64,000 bases of DNA from Psychrobacillus sp044762855 (lineage in GTDB: Bacteria > Bacillota > Bacilli > Bacillales_A > Planococcaceae). This document shows positions 16,401 through 25,128 of this stretch, piece by piece. Position numbers and translations under genes: made by a program. The stretch lies in the NCBI RefSeq assembly GCF_044762855.1, contig NZ_JBIWFB010000004.1, positions 124,001 through 188,000 on the forward strand. Direction: 5' to 3'. Below the pieces are notes generated by a model that was not told where the DNA came from, made no database searches, and worked only from the letters and a program-made list of their open reading frames with translations. Each line of letters opens with the position of its first letter. The first letter of the stretch is position 1.

Positions 16401-17087
16401 ATGGCAACATCAACAACTTTTACAGATATTTTCAAATCAAGCTTTATAGAAAAAACAACTACATTTTCTTTAACTGATTCACTAATAGGTCTTATTTCAG
16501 CATTTCTATTGGGGATAGTTATTTATGTAGTTTATAAGAAAACATTTAATGGAGTAATTTACTCTCATACATTTAATATCTCACTGATGATTATGACAAT
16601 GGCAACATCGCTAGTCATCATGGGTATCAGTCAAAATGTTCTATTATCACTTGGTATGGTTGGAGCGTTATCTATCGTTCGTTTCCGTACGCCGATTAAG
16701 GATCCAATGGATTTAGTTTACTTATTTTGGTCAATAATTGTAGGGATTTTATGTGGTGCAGGTTTTATCTTGTTGGGAATCGTCGGCACAATCTTAATAA
16801 GTTTGGTCATTATCATATTTGCAAATAAAATTGTAGTGGAAAATCCATATTTATTAGTTGTGAAATTTTCGAATGGTGAAGCAGCAGATTCTATTAATCA
16901 ACTATTAAGAAATTCAACGAAGAAATATGCATTAAAATCGAAATCTCATATTTTGGATTATGAAACGGAAGTAACGTATGAAATACGTGTGAAAGAAAAT
17001 GATACAAAAATAGTTTCAGATATTTCACAAGTAAAGGGTGTATCTTCAGCAGTAATGCTAAGCTACGATGGTAATTTTACAGCATAG
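16401..17087 (+). CDS. DUF4956 membrane protein
   Basis: It encodes 228 residues with about four membrane helices in the first 150 residues. LGMVGALSIVRFRTPIKDPMDL is the hallmark of DUF4956, and a soluble mixed domain of about 75 residues closes the protein. The family occurs beside VTC-domain genes, as here, which suggests a membrane complex. AGGAGG precedes the ATG. A perfect palindrome follows the stop codon, before the lipoprotein gene. Confidence 0.82.
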   Translation: MATSTTFTDIFKSSFIEKTTTFSLTDSLIGLISAFLLGIVIYVVYKKTFNGVIYSHTFNISLMIMTMATSLVIMGISQNVLLSLGMVGALSIVRFRTPIKDPMDLVYLFWSIIVGILCGAGFILLGIVGTILISLVIIIFANKIVVENPYLLVVKFSNGEAADSINQLLRNSTKKYALKSKSHILDYETEVTYEIRVKENDTKIVSDISQVKGVSSAVMLSYDGNFTA

Positions 17088-17092
17088 TTGAA

Positions 17093-17118
17093 AAAGGTCT
17101 GTAAATTTACAGACCTTT
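17093..17118 (+). other. Perfect palindrome between DUF4956 and lipoprotein genes
   Basis: AAAGGTCTGTAAA is followed at once by its exact complement TTTACAGACCTTT, then GTTTTAT. It could partly terminate transcription or stabilise the upstream message. It ends 21 bases before the next start codon. Confidence 0.6.
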
Positions 17119-17138
17119 GTTTTATAGGAGGTAATAGG

Positions 17139-19415
17139 ATGAAGAAAAAAATAGCAATATCGCTAATATTATCAGTAGTTTTAATTGCTAGCGGATGTAA
17201 TGAAAAGAGTAATACAGAGACATCAGTGGATAAGGAAGCACTAATTTCTCAATATGTAGATTATGATTCAGAAGATTACTACACTCCCTGGGAAGATGAT
17301 ATATTTACCAAAATAACTTTAAATGATGAGGCAACAACATTTGACGGCTCTGGTGGCGTTATTATAAATGGGCAAAATGTAGAGATTCATACATCAGGTA
17401 CTTATGTATTAGAAGGAACCCTCTCTGATGGTCAAATTAAGGTTAATACAGAGGATACTGGAAATGTACGCTTAATATTAAATGGTGTAGATATTGCTTC
17501 ATCCACTAGTGCAACAATTAATATCGAGCAATCAGATAAAACGATTATCTCACTTGAAGAAGATACAGAAAATAATTTAACTGATGCAACATCCTATGTT
17601 TATGAAGACGAAGCAAACACAGAAGTCGGAGCAGCTGTTTTTAGCAAGGATGATTTAGTCATCAATGGTAGCGGTATATTGACGGTTAATGGTCAGTTCA
17701 AAGACGGGATAACGAGCCGTGATGATTTGATTATTACAGGTGGTACTATAAATGTAACTGCAGTCGATGATGGTGTTGTCGGTCGCGATGTGTTTGCAAT
17801 GTCTAATGCGACAGTTAATATAACTGCAGATGGCGATGGTGTAAAATCATCCCATGATGAGGATGAAGGTCGAGGAAATATTGTTCTCGAAAGTGGCTAT
17901 TTAACAGTTGTAGCACAGGGTGACGGCATACAAGCCGAAAAGGAAATTATAGTAATCGATGGAGAGTATTCCATTAAAACAGGTGATGGAAGTCCAGAAG
18001 TTGTGACTTCATCAGAATCAGGCATGGGAATGGGCGGAGGACTAGGTGCAGGAACGATGCCGGATATGGGTGCAGGGATGGGGATGGATTTCAGTTCAAT
18101 GACAGATGACGAAGTAGAAGCATTTGTTGAGAATATGGAAAGTATGAATTTCCCGATTGATATTTCAACTGAAATTGAAGGCATGACAACAGAAGAAATT
18201 CGAGAGTATTTAACAACGACTTTGGAATCTATGATGCCTCAAGGTGGTGGTGGAAAGGATCGTGGAATGCCGGAGGATCGTGAATTACCTGAAGGTGGAA
18301 AATTTCCTGGTGTAAGTGCTGACCAAAATACTCCAGTAGAAAAAAATACAGAAGATAATAACACTAATGCTTCAAATGTTAATACTACAAGTCAAAAGGG
18401 AATAAAAGCAGGAACAAATTTACATATCATAGGTGGCACAATCACAGTTGATACAGTAGATGATGCACTGCATAGTAATGGAGATTTGACCATTCAAGGT
18501 GGAGAAGTAACTCTTTCAACGGGTGATGATGGTATACATGCGGATAGTAATGTATTTATTGCTGGTGGTAATATTAAGATACTAAAAAGCCTTGAGGGTA
18601 TAGAAGGTACTAATATTGAAATTTCAGATGGTACCATTCATCTTAAAGCAACAGATGATGGTGTCAATGTAAATGGTGGTAGTAGTATGAATGAGATGTT
18701 TGGGGCTTTCGATCGAGCCTTAACTACAACGGAGACTGAGGAAATAGAAGAAGATGACTCTACAATAGAAGATGGCCAGCTTACGATTTCTGGAGGATAT
18801 CTATATGTCGATGCAGATGGTGATGGATTAGATTCCAATACGAATATTACGATGACGGGTGGTACCGCTATCGTTTATGGTCCAACTGAGAATATGAATG
18901 GGACATTAGATTATGATGGAACATTTTTAATGCAAGGCGGAACATTAATAGCTTCTGGTAGTGCTGGAATGCCGTTAGGTGTATCTGATGGATCAACACA
19001 AAATACGATTATGATGACGTTTGATGAGACACTTGAAGCAAACACGCCTGTTACTGTAACAAATAGTGATGGTGAACAAATTATCACGGTAGCACCTGAA
19101 AAAAATTATCAAATGATAGTAATTAGCTCTCCAGACTTAGAGATAAATGAAGAAACAACTTTAAGTCATGGAGGTACTTTAACAGGTGAAGTTGTTAATG
19201 GGGTCTATACGAATGCAACTACAACAGATCCAACAAATAGTGTGACCTATTCAGCCACAACAGTTATGACTTATTTAAATAGTAGTGGAGTGACAGAAGA
19301 AGGCTCATCTATGATGGGTGGTGGAATGAGAGGTAATATGCAAGGTGGAGGTGGTTTTGGTAGGGGCCAAGAGCGGCAACAACCTGATAAAACTGAGGAT
19401 GCTACAAATGAGTAG
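17139..19415 (+). CDS. Large secreted lipoprotein with carbohydrate-binding (Cthe_2159-type) repeats
   Basis: It encodes 758 residues from ATG 17139, chosen for the AGGAGG 8 bases upstream; an ATG at 17088 would start inside the palindrome. The signal peptide ends in the lipobox LIASGC. The body is rich in beta-helix-like repeats such as DGVVGRDVFAMS, DDGVNVNGGSS and DGLDSNTNITMTGG. A Met/Gly-rich low-complexity insert covers about residues 290-400 and another closes the protein (GGGMRGNMQGGGGFGRG). This layout fits the Cthe_2159 family, known to bind cellulose-like polysaccharide. It is probably a cell-surface partner of the VTC/DUF4956 proteins. Confidence 0.78.
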   Translation: MKKKIAISLILSVVLIASGCNEKSNTETSVDKEALISQYVDYDSEDYYTPWEDDIFTKITLNDEATTFDGSGGVIINGQNVEIHTSGTYVLEGTLSDGQIKVNTEDTGNVRLILNGVDIASSTSATINIEQSDKTIISLEEDTENNLTDATSYVYEDEANTEVGAAVFSKDDLVINGSGILTVNGQFKDGITSRDDLIITGGTINVTAVDDGVVGRDVFAMSNATVNITADGDGVKSSHDEDEGRGNIVLESGYLTVVAQGDGIQAEKEIIVIDGEYSIKTGDGSPEVVTSSESGMGMGGGLGAGTMPDMGAGMGMDFSSMTDDEVEAFVENMESMNFPIDISTEIEGMTTEEIREYLTTTLESMMPQGGGGKDRGMPEDRELPEGGKFPGVSADQNTPVEKNTEDNNTNASNVNTTSQKGIKAGTNLHIIGGTITVDTVDDALHSNGDLTIQGGEVTLSTGDDGIHADSNVFIAGGNIKILKSLEGIEGTNIEISDGTIHLKATDDGVNVNGGSSMNEMFGAFDRALTTTETEEIEEDDSTIEDGQLTISGGYLYVDADGDGLDSNTNITMTGGTAIVYGPTENMNGTLDYDGTFLMQGGTLIASGSAGMPLGVSDGSTQNTIMMTFDETLEANTPVTVTNSDGEQIITVAPEKNYQMIVISSPDLEINEETTLSHGGTLTGEVVNGVYTNATTTDPTNSVTYSATTVMTYLNSSGVTEEGSSMMGGGMRGNMQGGGGFGRGQERQQPDKTEDATNE

Positions 19416-19472
19416 TTCAATGTAGTTTCAATTATGTAAACTCAATGAAGTATAAGAATGATTTCATGAAAA

Positions 19473-19518
19473 AACAGCCTTCCAAGTCGAAAATTTCGAT
19501 TTGGGAGCTTTTCTTTTT
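19473..19518 (+). terminator. Terminator after the lipoprotein gene
   Basis: AGCCTTCCAAGTCGAAA pairs, with a few mismatches, with TTTCGATTTGGGAGCT; TTTTCTTTTT follows. Confidence 0.7.
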
Positions 19519-19602
19519 AGTAGATAAGCTGCCAACTTGAGGAATTCAATGTATGTAAATAATTTAAATGGGTGAGATTCTGGCCGACATTTTTCTGACT
19601 TA

Positions 19603-19617
19603 AAGAGGTGGTATAAT
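19603..19617 (+). promoter_or_regulatory. Extended -10 promoter of the two-component genes
   Basis: TGGTATAAT ends at 19617: a perfect TATAAT with the TGn extension, about 43 bases before the start codon. No good -35 box was seen. Confidence 0.5.
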
Positions 19618-19659
19618 GTAAGAAATTTAGAAACTCTCAGTTAAGGGTGTGCTAGGCGG

Positions 19660-20340
19660 ATGAAAAAAATATTAATAGTCGAAGATGAATTTGCCATTAG
19701 CCAAGTGTTGAAAGCGTATTTAACGAATCAAAATTATGAAGTAGTGCAGTGTTACACTGGCAGTGAAGCAATCGAGGTATTTGAAAAGGAAGATCCTGAT
19801 TTAGTACTGTTAGATATAATGCTACCTGGAAAAAACGGCTGGGTTATTTTAAAAGAAATTCGTTCTCTAGGGAGTTGCCCAGTTATTATGTTAACTGCAT
19901 TAGGAGATGTTAACTATCGCCTAGAAGGTTTTGGCGAAGGGGCAGATGATTATATTACAAAGCCATTTATTGCTGATGAAGTTGTCGCAAGAGTGAAGGC
20001 AGTATTGCGAAGGATATCTGGTGAAGAACCATCAACTATCAACTTTGGTAAGCTTCATATAGATTTTACTGGTCATTCTGTAATGCTGGATGGGAAAGAA
20101 ATATTTCTCACACCAAGGGATTTGTCAGTATTGCTTTTTTTGGCTAAGCAACCGAACCAAACATTTACTAGAGATCAGTTAATTGAACATATTTGGGGAT
20201 GGGATTACGACGGAAGTGATCGAGCAGTTGATTTATCTATAAAGCGTCTCAGAAAAGCGCTAGCTGATTGGTCGGGAGATGAAGGTGAGATTAGGACATT
20301 ACGAGGATTGGGGTATCAATTCAATGTTAGACAAAAATAA
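19660..20340 (+). CDS. OmpR-family response regulator
   Basis: The 226-residue protein has a receiver domain (acidic DE at 9-10, phosphorylated D52 in LLDIMLP, T79 in MLTA, K101 in ITKPF) and a C-terminal winged-helix DNA-binding domain ending in TLRGLGYQFN. It should bind target promoters when phosphorylated by the kinase encoded next, whose start codon overlaps its end by 17 bases. The preceding VTC/DUF4956/lipoprotein genes are plausible targets, by position only. Confidence 0.9.
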   Translation: MKKILIVEDEFAISQVLKAYLTNQNYEVVQCYTGSEAIEVFEKEDPDLVLLDIMLPGKNGWVILKEIRSLGSCPVIMLTALGDVNYRLEGFGEGADDYITKPFIADEVVARVKAVLRRISGEEPSTINFGKLHIDFTGHSVMLDGKEIFLTPRDLSVLLFLAKQPNQTFTRDQLIEHIWGWDYDGSDRAVDLSIKRLRKALADWSGDEGEIRTLRGLGYQFNVRQK

Positions 20341-21736
20341 GAGAGTGACTCTGTTGTCGTATTGGACAAGTAGATATTTATTAACATTAATAATAGGATT
20401 GTTAATAATCTCTTTTATTTCAGCATTATGGATAAGACATACGACACTCGAAAATCGTTTAGAAATGATGGAGTTTATGGCAGAAGAGATGGTGAATCGG
20501 ATTACAGATGTAAATATGCCTGGAATTCCTCCAAATGAAAGAGTGCCAAACTTTGCTGAAGATCGGTTTAGGATACAAAATATTAACCCATCCATGTACA
20601 TAGTTAATACGGATGGAAAAGTAATATCAAGTAGTTTGCCATTAAAACAAGGGGAGCAAAGGACATTTAGTCAGTTAATAAGTGGAAAAGATGAAATTGA
20701 AACCTTTATTTCTCCCGAAAACAACAAAAAATATTATTCGGTAAAAAAGAAAATTGAGATAGATGATGAGCTTGTTGGCTGGATATTGATGGTTGAGTCA
20801 AAAGAAAAATTAACGATGGTTAAACAAGAGTATGGTCAGCTAGCTATACTAATAGTTGGACTTGCATTGCTTGGCTGGTGGGCTATATATTTTCTGTCAA
20901 GAAAATTAGCGCATCCGATAAAACAAGTAGCAGAAGCAGCTAAGCAAGTGCAAAGTGGTAACTATGAAATCAATTTATCTGACCATATTAAGGAGAAAGA
21001 AGTATACGAGCTTGTTTCTTCATTTAAACAAATGGCAGGGCGGTTAGAGCAATTAGAAAAAACAAGAACTGAATTATTAGCAGGTGTGACACATGAACTG
21101 AAAACGCCAGTAACGTCGATTAGTGGATTATTGCAAGCAGTAAATGATGATGTGGTTACTGGACAAGAAGCAGAAGAGTTTATTCGAATGGCGCTTGTTG
21201 AAACGACCAAGATGAAAACAATGGTTGGTGATTTACTAGCATTCAACTCCTTTGCAGTAGATGCGGTGCCCGTGAAAATTTCTCGGCTAGATATTGATAA
21301 CTTTATGAAAGATTTTACTACACAGTGGAAAGCGATACAGGAGCAAACAAATGTAGTGGTGAAACAACAATTACTTCATAAAAAAGTAATGATCTCTGCT
21401 GATACAGTTCGTTTACAACAAATCATGACCAATTTATTAAAAAACGCAGAACAAGCAATAACGGGAATAGGTGAGATTACAATATCGCTTTCTGAAAAAG
21501 AGCAGTATGTATCTGTACTCGTTAAAGATTCAGGCTCAGGAATACGAATTGGAGAGCAAGCTTTTATCTTCGAGCGGTTCTTTAGAGGAGAAAATAAAAA
21601 GTATGGTATTCGGGGGCTTGGTTTAGGATTGCCTTTGAGTAAAATGATGGCACAATCGATGAAAGGTGACTTATATTTAGTTGAGAGTACAGATGAAGGC
21701 ACATGCTTTGAATTGCTACTACGAAAAGAAGGCTAA
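20324..21736 (+). CDS. Membrane sensor histidine kinase
   Basis: The product has about 470 residues from ATG 20324; an earlier in-frame start at 20279 lies inside the regulator gene. Two membrane helices (about 20-38 and 173-191) flank an extracellular sensor of some 135 residues. HAMP, the H-box VTHELKTP (H257), and the ATPase boxes NLLKNAEQAI, KDSGSGI and RGLGLGLPLS follow. All catalytic motifs are present. The signal is unknown. The stop codon lies in the terminator stem. Confidence 0.9.
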   Translation: MLDKNKRVTLLSYWTSRYLLTLIIGLLIISFISALWIRHTTLENRLEMMEFMAEEMVNRITDVNMPGIPPNERVPNFAEDRFRIQNINPSMYIVNTDGKVISSSLPLKQGEQRTFSQLISGKDEIETFISPENNKKYYSVKKKIEIDDELVGWILMVESKEKLTMVKQEYGQLAILIVGLALLGWWAIYFLSRKLAHPIKQVAEAAKQVQSGNYEINLSDHIKEKEVYELVSSFKQMAGRLEQLEKTRTELLAGVTHELKTPVTSISGLLQAVNDDVVTGQEAEEFIRMALVETTKMKTMVGDLLAFNSFAVDAVPVKISRLDIDNFMKDFTTQWKAIQEQTNVVVKQQLLHKKVMISADTVRLQQIMTNLLKNAEQAITGIGEITISLSEKEQYVSVLVKDSGSGIRIGEQAFIFERFFRGENKKYGIRGLGLGLPLSKMMAQSMKGDLYLVESTDEGTCFELLLRKEG

Positions 21737-21760
21737 CGATATTCCGTAGCCTTCTTTCTT
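21726..21760 (+). terminator. Terminator of the two-component operon
   Basis: AAGAAGGCTA pairs with TAGCCTTCTT, with inner CG pairs, and T-rich sequence follows. The 5' arm includes the stop codon. Confidence 0.75.
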
Positions 21761-21866
21761 CATATCTACTTTATTAATTTACATTATAAAACATCAATCA
21801 TTTGAAAAACCAAAACTGAAATTAAGAGAGAATAGTGCAAAAGGGGAGAAATATGGTATGATAAAA

Positions 21867-21883
21867 TTAGTAACAGGTACTAA
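21867..21883 (+). promoter_or_regulatory. FapR-type operator before fabI
   Basis: TTAGTAACAGGTACTAA is a 17-base near-palindrome. Its complement TTAGTACCTGTTACTAA fits the FapR consensus for repression of membrane-lipid genes, relieved by malonyl-CoA. It lies 41 bases before the fabI start and overlaps or follows a likely -10 (TATGAT at 21857). Confidence 0.75.
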
Positions 21884-21924
21884 TAATAGGTATAGTATAT
21901 TAGCATAATAAAATGGAGGTTCAT

Positions 21925-22704
21925 ATGAAAGATTTAATCCAATTAAAAGATAAGAATATCGTAGTAATGGGTGTGGCGAACGAGCGTAGTCTTGCATGGG
22001 GAGTAGCAAAATCATTATTCGATGTAGGCGCAAATGTTATTTTCACCTACCGTAAAGAACGTTCTTTAGGAAAACTTGAAAAAGCATTAGCGAGTAATGA
22101 CTTTGAAGCAAAATTAATCGTGGAATGCGATGTTAATAGCGATGAAAGCATTAAAACTGCTTTCGAAAAAATTGGAAGCGAAGTAGGGGTAATTCACGGA
22201 GTTGTGCATTCCGTAGCATTTGCACATGCTGAAGATTTGAAAAATGATTTCCTTCAAACAACGAGAGATGGTTATGCATTTGCACAAGATACAAGTGCTT
22301 ACTCTCTAATCGCAGCAGCTCGTGAAGCAGCTCCATTTATGACTGAAGGCGGTTCTATTGTAACGATGACGTACTTAGGAGCAGAGCGCGTATTAGAAGG
22401 CTATAACGTAATGGGAATTGCGAAAGCATCGTTAGAAGCATCTGTTAGATATTTGGCTCTTGATCTAGGGAAACATAATATTCGCGTGAATGCTGTTTCA
22501 GCGGGAGCAGTACGCACACTAGCAGCAAAAGGAGTTTCTTCTTTTAACACAATCCTGCATAAGATCGAAGAAACTTCTCCACTAAAACGAAATGTAACGG
22601 CGGAAGAAGTCGGCGACATGACAGTTGGACTTCTAGGAAACTTATCTCGTGGAGTAACAGGGGAAGTCGTTTACGTGGACTCTGGCTACAATATTATGGG
22701 TTAA
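21925..22704 (+). CDS. fabI: Enoyl-[acyl-carrier-protein] reductase FabI
   Basis: The 259-residue short-chain dehydrogenase has the cofactor motif NIVVMGVANERSLAWGVA and the active-site Y150 and Y160-x6-K167 (YNVMGIAK). It reduces the enoyl-ACP double bond in the last step of each fatty acid elongation cycle. ATG 21925 is chosen because GGAGG lies 6 bases before it; the ATG at 21913 overlaps that site. The FapR-type operator upstream links it to lipid homeostasis control. It is a single-gene unit. Confidence 0.93.
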   Translation: MKDLIQLKDKNIVVMGVANERSLAWGVAKSLFDVGANVIFTYRKERSLGKLEKALASNDFEAKLIVECDVNSDESIKTAFEKIGSEVGVIHGVVHSVAFAHAEDLKNDFLQTTRDGYAFAQDTSAYSLIAAAREAAPFMTEGGSIVTMTYLGAERVLEGYNVMGIAKASLEASVRYLALDLGKHNIRVNAVSAGAVRTLAAKGVSSFNTILHKIEETSPLKRNVTAEEVGDMTVGLLGNLSRGVTGEVVYVDSGYNIMG

Positions 22705-22717
22705 CCTAAAACAAATG

Positions 22718-22760
22718 GAAGCTTTCTTCGGGAATATATTCTCGGAGATAGCTTTTTTTC
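22718..22760 (+). terminator. Terminator of fabI
   Basis: Interrupted arms GAAGCTTTCTTCGGGAATA and TATTCTCGGAGATAGCTT pair around a minimal loop, followed by T7. Confidence 0.75.
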
Positions 22761-22769
22761 TGAGGGTAA

Positions 22770-23291
22770 CTGGTTAGAAGCAACGAAATCCACCGAAAGA
22801 GCAAAGAGCCACTAAGTCGCTAACGCTCCTGAAGATCTCGTGTCATCGTATGAGATTACAAAGAATGGCTAAGGGCAATCAAACAGCTATTGAGAGCAAC
22901 TATTTTTAGTCTGAAAGCAACTATAATGGATGCGAGAGCAACTAAACCACAAATGAAAGCAACTAATTCTTACAATAGCTCTTTACTTGAAGTGAGACGA
23001 CTATGATTTAGGCATATTATAGGAATAATATGCCTACAAGCCCTCTAAACTCGCTTGTGGGCATCTCTAGACAGGTTTGTCGTATTCAACAGTGTTATTC
23101 GTCGTATTGGCAGATTATATTGACTCGTTCAACCATCTATTGTTAATATCGTCACTCCCAAAGTTAGCAATTCTATTGATTTTTGCGTAGGGGTGACGTC
23201 TCCAGTGATGGCTTATCACTCACCCCACGGAAAGCGTCCACCCCGTAGCAAAAATCTTAGCGGATAATTTAAGACGCAGTATCCCTATTAC
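22770..23291 (-). repeat. Composite dispersed repeat, copy 2 (inverted)
   Basis: Read on the minus strand, this gene-free gap repeats copy 1 in order: the end motif ATAGGGATACTGCGTC (23271-23287), the palindromic segment with GGACGCTTTCCG (about 23165-23262), ATGGTTGAACGAGTC, GTAAAGAGCTATTGT, the 21-base array (22862-22966), CCATTCTTTG and GCGTTAGCGACT. The right-hand terminal inverted repeat of copy 1 is not recognisable. No gene is supported in 22705-23330. Confidence 0.7.
22862..22966 (-). repeat. 21-base-period array in repeat copy 2
   Basis: On the minus strand, units begin TTAGTTGCTTTC, TTAGTTGCTCTC, ATAGTTGCTTTC, ATAGTTGCTCTC and TTGATTGCCCTT. Spacing and order match the array at 1530-1640. 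Confidence 0.7.
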
Positions 23292-23330
23292 GTGTATTGT
23301 TCTCATTTATTATTTTTGGTCGGATATATC

Positions 23331-24218
23331 CTATTCTATCAATGGAACATTTCTTTTAAATATATGTATATTCATGAGCAGTAAGCTTAAAATCATCAAT
23401 GGCATCCCAATTACTATTCCTAAATGGAATGGTTCCTGTAAAAAGAAAATACCTAGAACGATTGTGACAAAAGGACTGATAAAGGTAACCATTGATGCTA
23501 GAATAGGTCCTCCAATGGAAATGATTTGATAAAAAATAACATAGCCAAGCCCAGCGCACAGGCAACCTAATACAAGAAGTGGTAAGATTATTTCCCAAGT
23601 TCCTAAGTGTTTAAATGCATACGGTTCCATAAAGACACTGATAACACCATTTAATATTGCCGAGATAAGTAGTGTCCAGAAACCTAAGAGAATAGTAGGG
23701 ATATTTGTATAATACTTTTTTATCCATATAGAATTTAATGCGTATGCCATTGTAACAGCGAACATAAGAAAAGCGTGGAAAATGGAAAACTGAACGCCAG
23801 TAGATTGACTAGAAAAAAGTATTAACACGGTAACTGCCACAAATCCTATTAACAGGCTAGTTGTTTGGTTCCAAGAAGGCTTTGTTTTCAAAATAATTAT
23901 GGAAAACAATAAAGCAAATAAAGGTGTAGTGGCGTTTAATATTCCGCTTAAACTTGTATCAATTCCTTGAAGAGAGAAGGCCATAATATTCCAAGGGATG
24001 GCAGCGCCTAAAGCTAGCACGAATACAAAAAATGGACGAATTTTCAGATGCATTCGATTTTTTTTGAGTAATACAAACGGTAAAAGAGCAACTAAACCAA
24101 ATAAGCAACGAAAAAAAACAATAGTAGGGGGCTTAAAAACATCTAAAAGCTCTTTTGTCCACATGAATGCAGACCCCCATAAAAAACTGAGAACGATTAA
24201 ATAAATGATCGATTTCAT
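23331..24218 (-). CDS. EamA/DMT-family permease, last gene of the ECF operon
   Basis: It encodes 295 residues with ten predicted helices in two EamA repeats; WGSAFMWTKELLDVFKPPTIVFFRCLFG and the mid-protein LTSLLIGFVAVTVL are typical. Its ATG overlaps the ribokinase stop codon (TAATG), so it is translationally coupled to the nucleoside operon. The family includes nucleobase and metabolite exporters, so export of the base left by nucleoside hydrolysis is possible. That role is an inference from position. Confidence 0.82.
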   Translation of the reverse strand: MKSIIYLIVLSFLWGSAFMWTKELLDVFKPPTIVFFRCLFGLVALLPFVLLKKNRMHLKIRPFFVFVLALGAAIPWNIMAFSLQGIDTSLSGILNATTPLFALLFSIIILKTKPSWNQTTSLLIGFVAVTVLILFSSQSTGVQFSIFHAFLMFAVTMAYALNSIWIKKYYTNIPTILLGFWTLLISAILNGVISVFMEPYAFKHLGTWEIILPLLVLGCLCAGLGYVIFYQIISIGGPILASMVTFISPFVTIVLGIFFLQEPFHLGIVIGMPLMILSLLLMNIHIFKRNVPLIE

Positions 24219-25111
24219 TATTTGTTTACTCGAAAAGAAGGAGGGATAGTAGGCTGTGCCCCCATTTGTGTAACAACAAATCCTGCAACTTTTGATGCGT
24301 ATAAAATGCTTTCACGTAATGAGTTTCCTTGACGTAAACCTACTGCTAATGCACCGTTAAACGCATCACCCGCGCCTGTTGTATCTTTTACTTCTACTTG
24401 ATTTGCTTGTACATATCCATGTTCATTGTTATTCATATAATAGGAACCTTTTTCACCTAATGTCACTACAACTGCCCCTACTCCTTTTTGAATCAATAGA
24501 GAACAAGCTTGGAACAGACCCTCTTCTGTGTTAGTTTTTAACCCAGTTAGCATCTCTAACTCGGTTTCATTTGGTGTTAGTATGGAAATTTTACCTAGTA
24601 ATGAATCACTTATTTGTTGGGCAGGTGCTGGATTTAAAATAATATGTATCCCTTTTTGTGAAGCGATGTCTGCAGCAGCCTCGACCACAGGTATAGGGAT
24701 TTCCAATTGTAAGAGAAGAACGTCACTTGCTTCTATTTTGTGTTTTGCTGCAGATATTTGTTCTCTTGTAACAAGAAAATTTGCACCAGGAAATAGTACG
24801 ATAGAATTTTCTCCCGAATCGGCTACTTGAATAATGGCTTGACCAGTTAATCCGATTTTTTGTACAGCTTCGGTCTTTACCCCTTTTACTTGTAAGTTTT
24901 GCTTTACTTGTTCCCCAAAATCATCTGCTCCGACGTTACCTATAAATTCGACATTAGCCCCTAATTGACTAGCAGTTACCGCTTGATTGGCACCTTTTCC
25001 TCCGAAAAACAGTTCATGTTCTGTGCTGTGTAATGTTTCTCCGGCTTTCACGATATGTGGTACCGTGTATACAAGGTCTATATTTGTACTGCCTACAACA
25101 GTAATGTTCAC
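24218..25111 (-). CDS. rbsK: Ribokinase, PfkB family (copy 2)
   Basis: The 297-residue PfkB kinase has GGKGANQAV, NPAPA, TPNETE and DTTGAGDAFNGALAVGL. It phosphorylates ribose released by the hydrolase encoded in the same operon. GTG start; AGGAG lies 11 bases before it. It begins 17 bases after the ECF ATPase gene and overlaps the EamA start. It is a close paralogue of the kinase at 13156-14052. Confidence 0.88.
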   Translation of the reverse strand: MNITVVGSTNIDLVYTVPHIVKAGETLHSTEHELFFGGKGANQAVTASQLGANVEFIGNVGADDFGEQVKQNLQVKGVKTEAVQKIGLTGQAIIQVADSGENSIVLFPGANFLVTREQISAAKHKIEASDVLLLQLEIPIPVVEAAADIASQKGIHIILNPAPAQQISDSLLGKISILTPNETELEMLTGLKTNTEEGLFQACSLLIQKGVGAVVVTLGEKGSYYMNNNEHGYVQANQVEVKDTTGAGDAFNGALAVGLRQGNSLRESILYASKVAGFVVTQMGAQPTIPPSFRVNK

Positions 25112-25128
25112 GTATTATTTCGCTCCTT

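Noticed and set aside
17897..18184. Minus-strand frame of 95 codons inside the large lipoprotein gene
   Set aside because: It is a shadow of the repetitive plus-strand coding sequence with no start signals.
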